This document shows positions 44,770 through 45,906 of a stretch of DNA of 45,906 nt, in pieces (within the stretch, counting starts at the first letter, position 1; each line of letters starts with the position of its first letter). The stretch covers positions 1 through 45,906 of the forward strand of contig PKDJ01000129.1 in the NCBI GenBank assembly GCA_002862545.1, in the 5' to 3' direction. Source of the stretch: Pseudomonadota bacterium (GTDB lineage: Bacteria > Myxococcota_A > UBA796 > GCA-2862545). The notes below the pieces were generated by a model, which saw only the letters and a program-made list of their open reading frames with translations, did no database searches and had not been told where the DNA came from. The translations under genes and the position numbers were made by a program.

Positions 44770-45906
44770 TCATTCCCAGGGAATATCGACGACCGCGGCC
44801 GTCACGTTGTCGCTGCCACCCGCATCGTTGGCCGCGCGCAGGAGCCGGTTGACGGTGCGTCGTGGGTCGATGTCCGTGCCGAGGATGCGCTCGATGTCTG
44901 CATCGACGACCTCGCCCCACAGGCCATCCGAGCAGATCAACAGCCGGTCACCCGGCATCACGTCGAAGCCCTCGATGTCGGGCTCGAGATCGTCCGAGTT
45001 GCCGAGGAATGACAGCAGGACATTGGACTTCGGGTGGGTGCGGGCCTCGTCCTCGGTGATCTTGCCCGCGGCCACCATCGCGGCGACCATCGAGTGGTCC
45101 TCGGTCAACCGGCGTAGCTCGCCATCACGAAGGAGGTAGGCGCGGCTGTCGCCGGCGTGGCCGACGAAGACCTTGGACTTGGTGCCCTCGGTGACGAGCA
45201 GGGCGCACACGAGGGTCGTCCCCATGTGACGGCGATGCTCGTGGGCGAAGGTCACCACTGCGAGGTTGGCTTGCTCGAAGCCCTCCTCGAGCAGCTTGGG
45301 CGCCTCAGCCCAGGTGCAGGCGTCCTTGTCGCCGAACTTTCGCTGGATGGCTCGACAGGCCGTGCGCGTGGCGAGCTGCGAGGCGACATCCCCGCTGAAG
45401 TGCCCGCCCATGCCATCGGCCACGGCGATCAGGCTGGCGTTCTTTCCGAGTGCACGCCACTGGAAGGCGTCTTCGTTGAGGCTGCGCACCATGCCCGGAT
45501 CGCTGAGGCCCGCGGCGCGGGAGAGGCCGCGGAAGGGCTGTCGACGTCGGCTCGCGAACTGGGTGGCGGCGCCGGCGAGGAGGTCGGCGGTCTCCCACTG
45601 GCCGCGGCGCGCATCCTTGAGGAAGGTTCGAAGTTCTTCGTCTTCGACGGGGCAGTACGAGCCCAGGATCTCACAGATGTCGCGGACATCGCGGAGCGGC
45701 GGCTGGGTAAAGTCCTCGCAGGGACGAATCGGCCGATCCGAGAGCTGCTCGACCTCCAGGTCGAAGAGACGAACCTGTCCATTCGGCGCGATCAGGATGT
45801 TGCCGGCCTCGATGCGCTTGAGGACCACCCCGTAGCTGTGGAGGTGCGACAGTGCGTCCGCCAGGTTGAAGGTGGCGCGCAGCACATCCTCACTGGAGAG
45901 GGGGGC
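44770..45906 (-). CDS. Pseudokinase-PP2C phosphatase fusion, 5' end outside the window
   Basis: At least 378 residues are open to the window edge, so GTG 45885 is not a real start. The first ~60 visible residues match the catalytic-loop region of a Ser/Thr kinase (LSHLHSYGVVLKRIEAGNIL, then RLFDLE). The HRD Asp is Arg, the following Lys is Glu, and DFG reads DLE, so this kinase part is probably inactive. A complete PP2C domain follows: metal-binding residues in NEDAF, ADGMGGH, GHAGDSRAYL, CSDGLWGEV and GSDNV. The phosphatase should be active and cytoplasmic. The degenerate kinase may sense or dock a target. The phosphoprotein partner is not in the window. Confidence 0.88.
   Translation of the reverse strand, partial: APLSSEDVLRATFNLADALSHLHSYGVVLKRIEAGNILIAPNGQVRLFDLEVEQLSDRPIRPCEDFTQPPLRDVRDICEILGSYCPVEDEELRTFLKDARRGQWETADLLAGAATQFASRRRQPFRGLSRAAGLSDPGMVRSLNEDAFQWRALGKNASLIAVADGMGGHFSGDVASQLATRTACRAIQRKFGDKDACTWAEAPKLLEEGFEQANLAVVTFAHEHRRHMGTTLVCALLVTEGTKSKVFVGHAGDSRAYLLRDGELRRLTEDHSMVAAMVAAGKITEDEARTHPKSNVLLSFLGNSDDLEPDIEGFDVMPGDRLLICSDGLWGEVVDADIERILGTDIDPRRTVNRLLRAANDAGGSDNVTAAVVDIPWE

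Overview
The window is GC-rich (roughly 65-70 % by eye) and densely coded. No gene-free stretch exceeds about 250 bases, and about 29 genes lie on both strands. Three secreted proteins end in a short Cys-containing motif, a hydrophobic helix and an Arg cluster (MYXO-CTERM type tail). There are also many lipoproteins, an AgmX/PglI-type C-terminal domain, OmpA/TSP3-like outer-membrane proteins and a kinase-like/PP2C fusion. Together these point to an uncultured or poorly known member of the Myxococcota. I saw no tRNA, rRNA, CRISPR array, insertion sequence or phage gene. GC content drops sharply only in the first ~240 bases.

Region 1 (1-18.1 kb) is a secretome block. It holds a TldD/PmbA-family protein whose N-terminus is spliced in frame to an asparagine-synthetase-like fragment, and a giant adhesin-like protein (beta-helix, then 21 Asp-rich calcium-type repeats, then MYXO-CTERM). 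It also holds a lipoprotein penicillin-acylase homologue, an M36-like metalloprotease (MYXO-CTERM) divergent from a small outer-membrane barrel protein, a trypsin-like protease (MYXO-CTERM), an MBL-fold hydrolase and a lipoprotein M2 (ACE-like) peptidase. This looks like a kit for attaching to, and degrading, macromolecules outside the cell.

Region 2 (18.2-26.7 kb) carries a small Cys-rich lipoprotein, full-length metH with a coupled O-methyltransferase, a two-zinc-cluster coiled-coil protein, and on the other strand fhs and mtaB. MetH, formate-THF ligase, the radical-SAM tRNA methylthiotransferase and the methyltransferase connect through folate one-carbon units and S-adenosylmethionine.

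Region 3 (26.7-33.3 kb) is a tripartite RND efflux operon read leftwards: tetR, OMF, MFP, RND, with ATGA overlaps at the first two junctions and a 9-base gap at the third. It probably continues into fhs and mtaB. The tetR gene has no ATG/GTG/TTG at the right place and appears to start at ATC. Two matching 22-bp TetR-type operators lie just upstream.

Region 4 (33.3-45.9 kb) is envelope-related. It holds an AgmX-domain lipoprotein, several exported proteins of unknown function, and a fused MFS/spermidine-synthase protein overlapping head-to-head with an OmpA-family gene. The OmpA-family gene leads an operon ending in a split HTTM (vitamin-K-carboxylase-like) membrane pair. A divergent lipoprotein/exported-protein pair follows, then a small unknown protein and the 3' part of a pseudokinase-PP2C phosphatase fusion cut by the window end.
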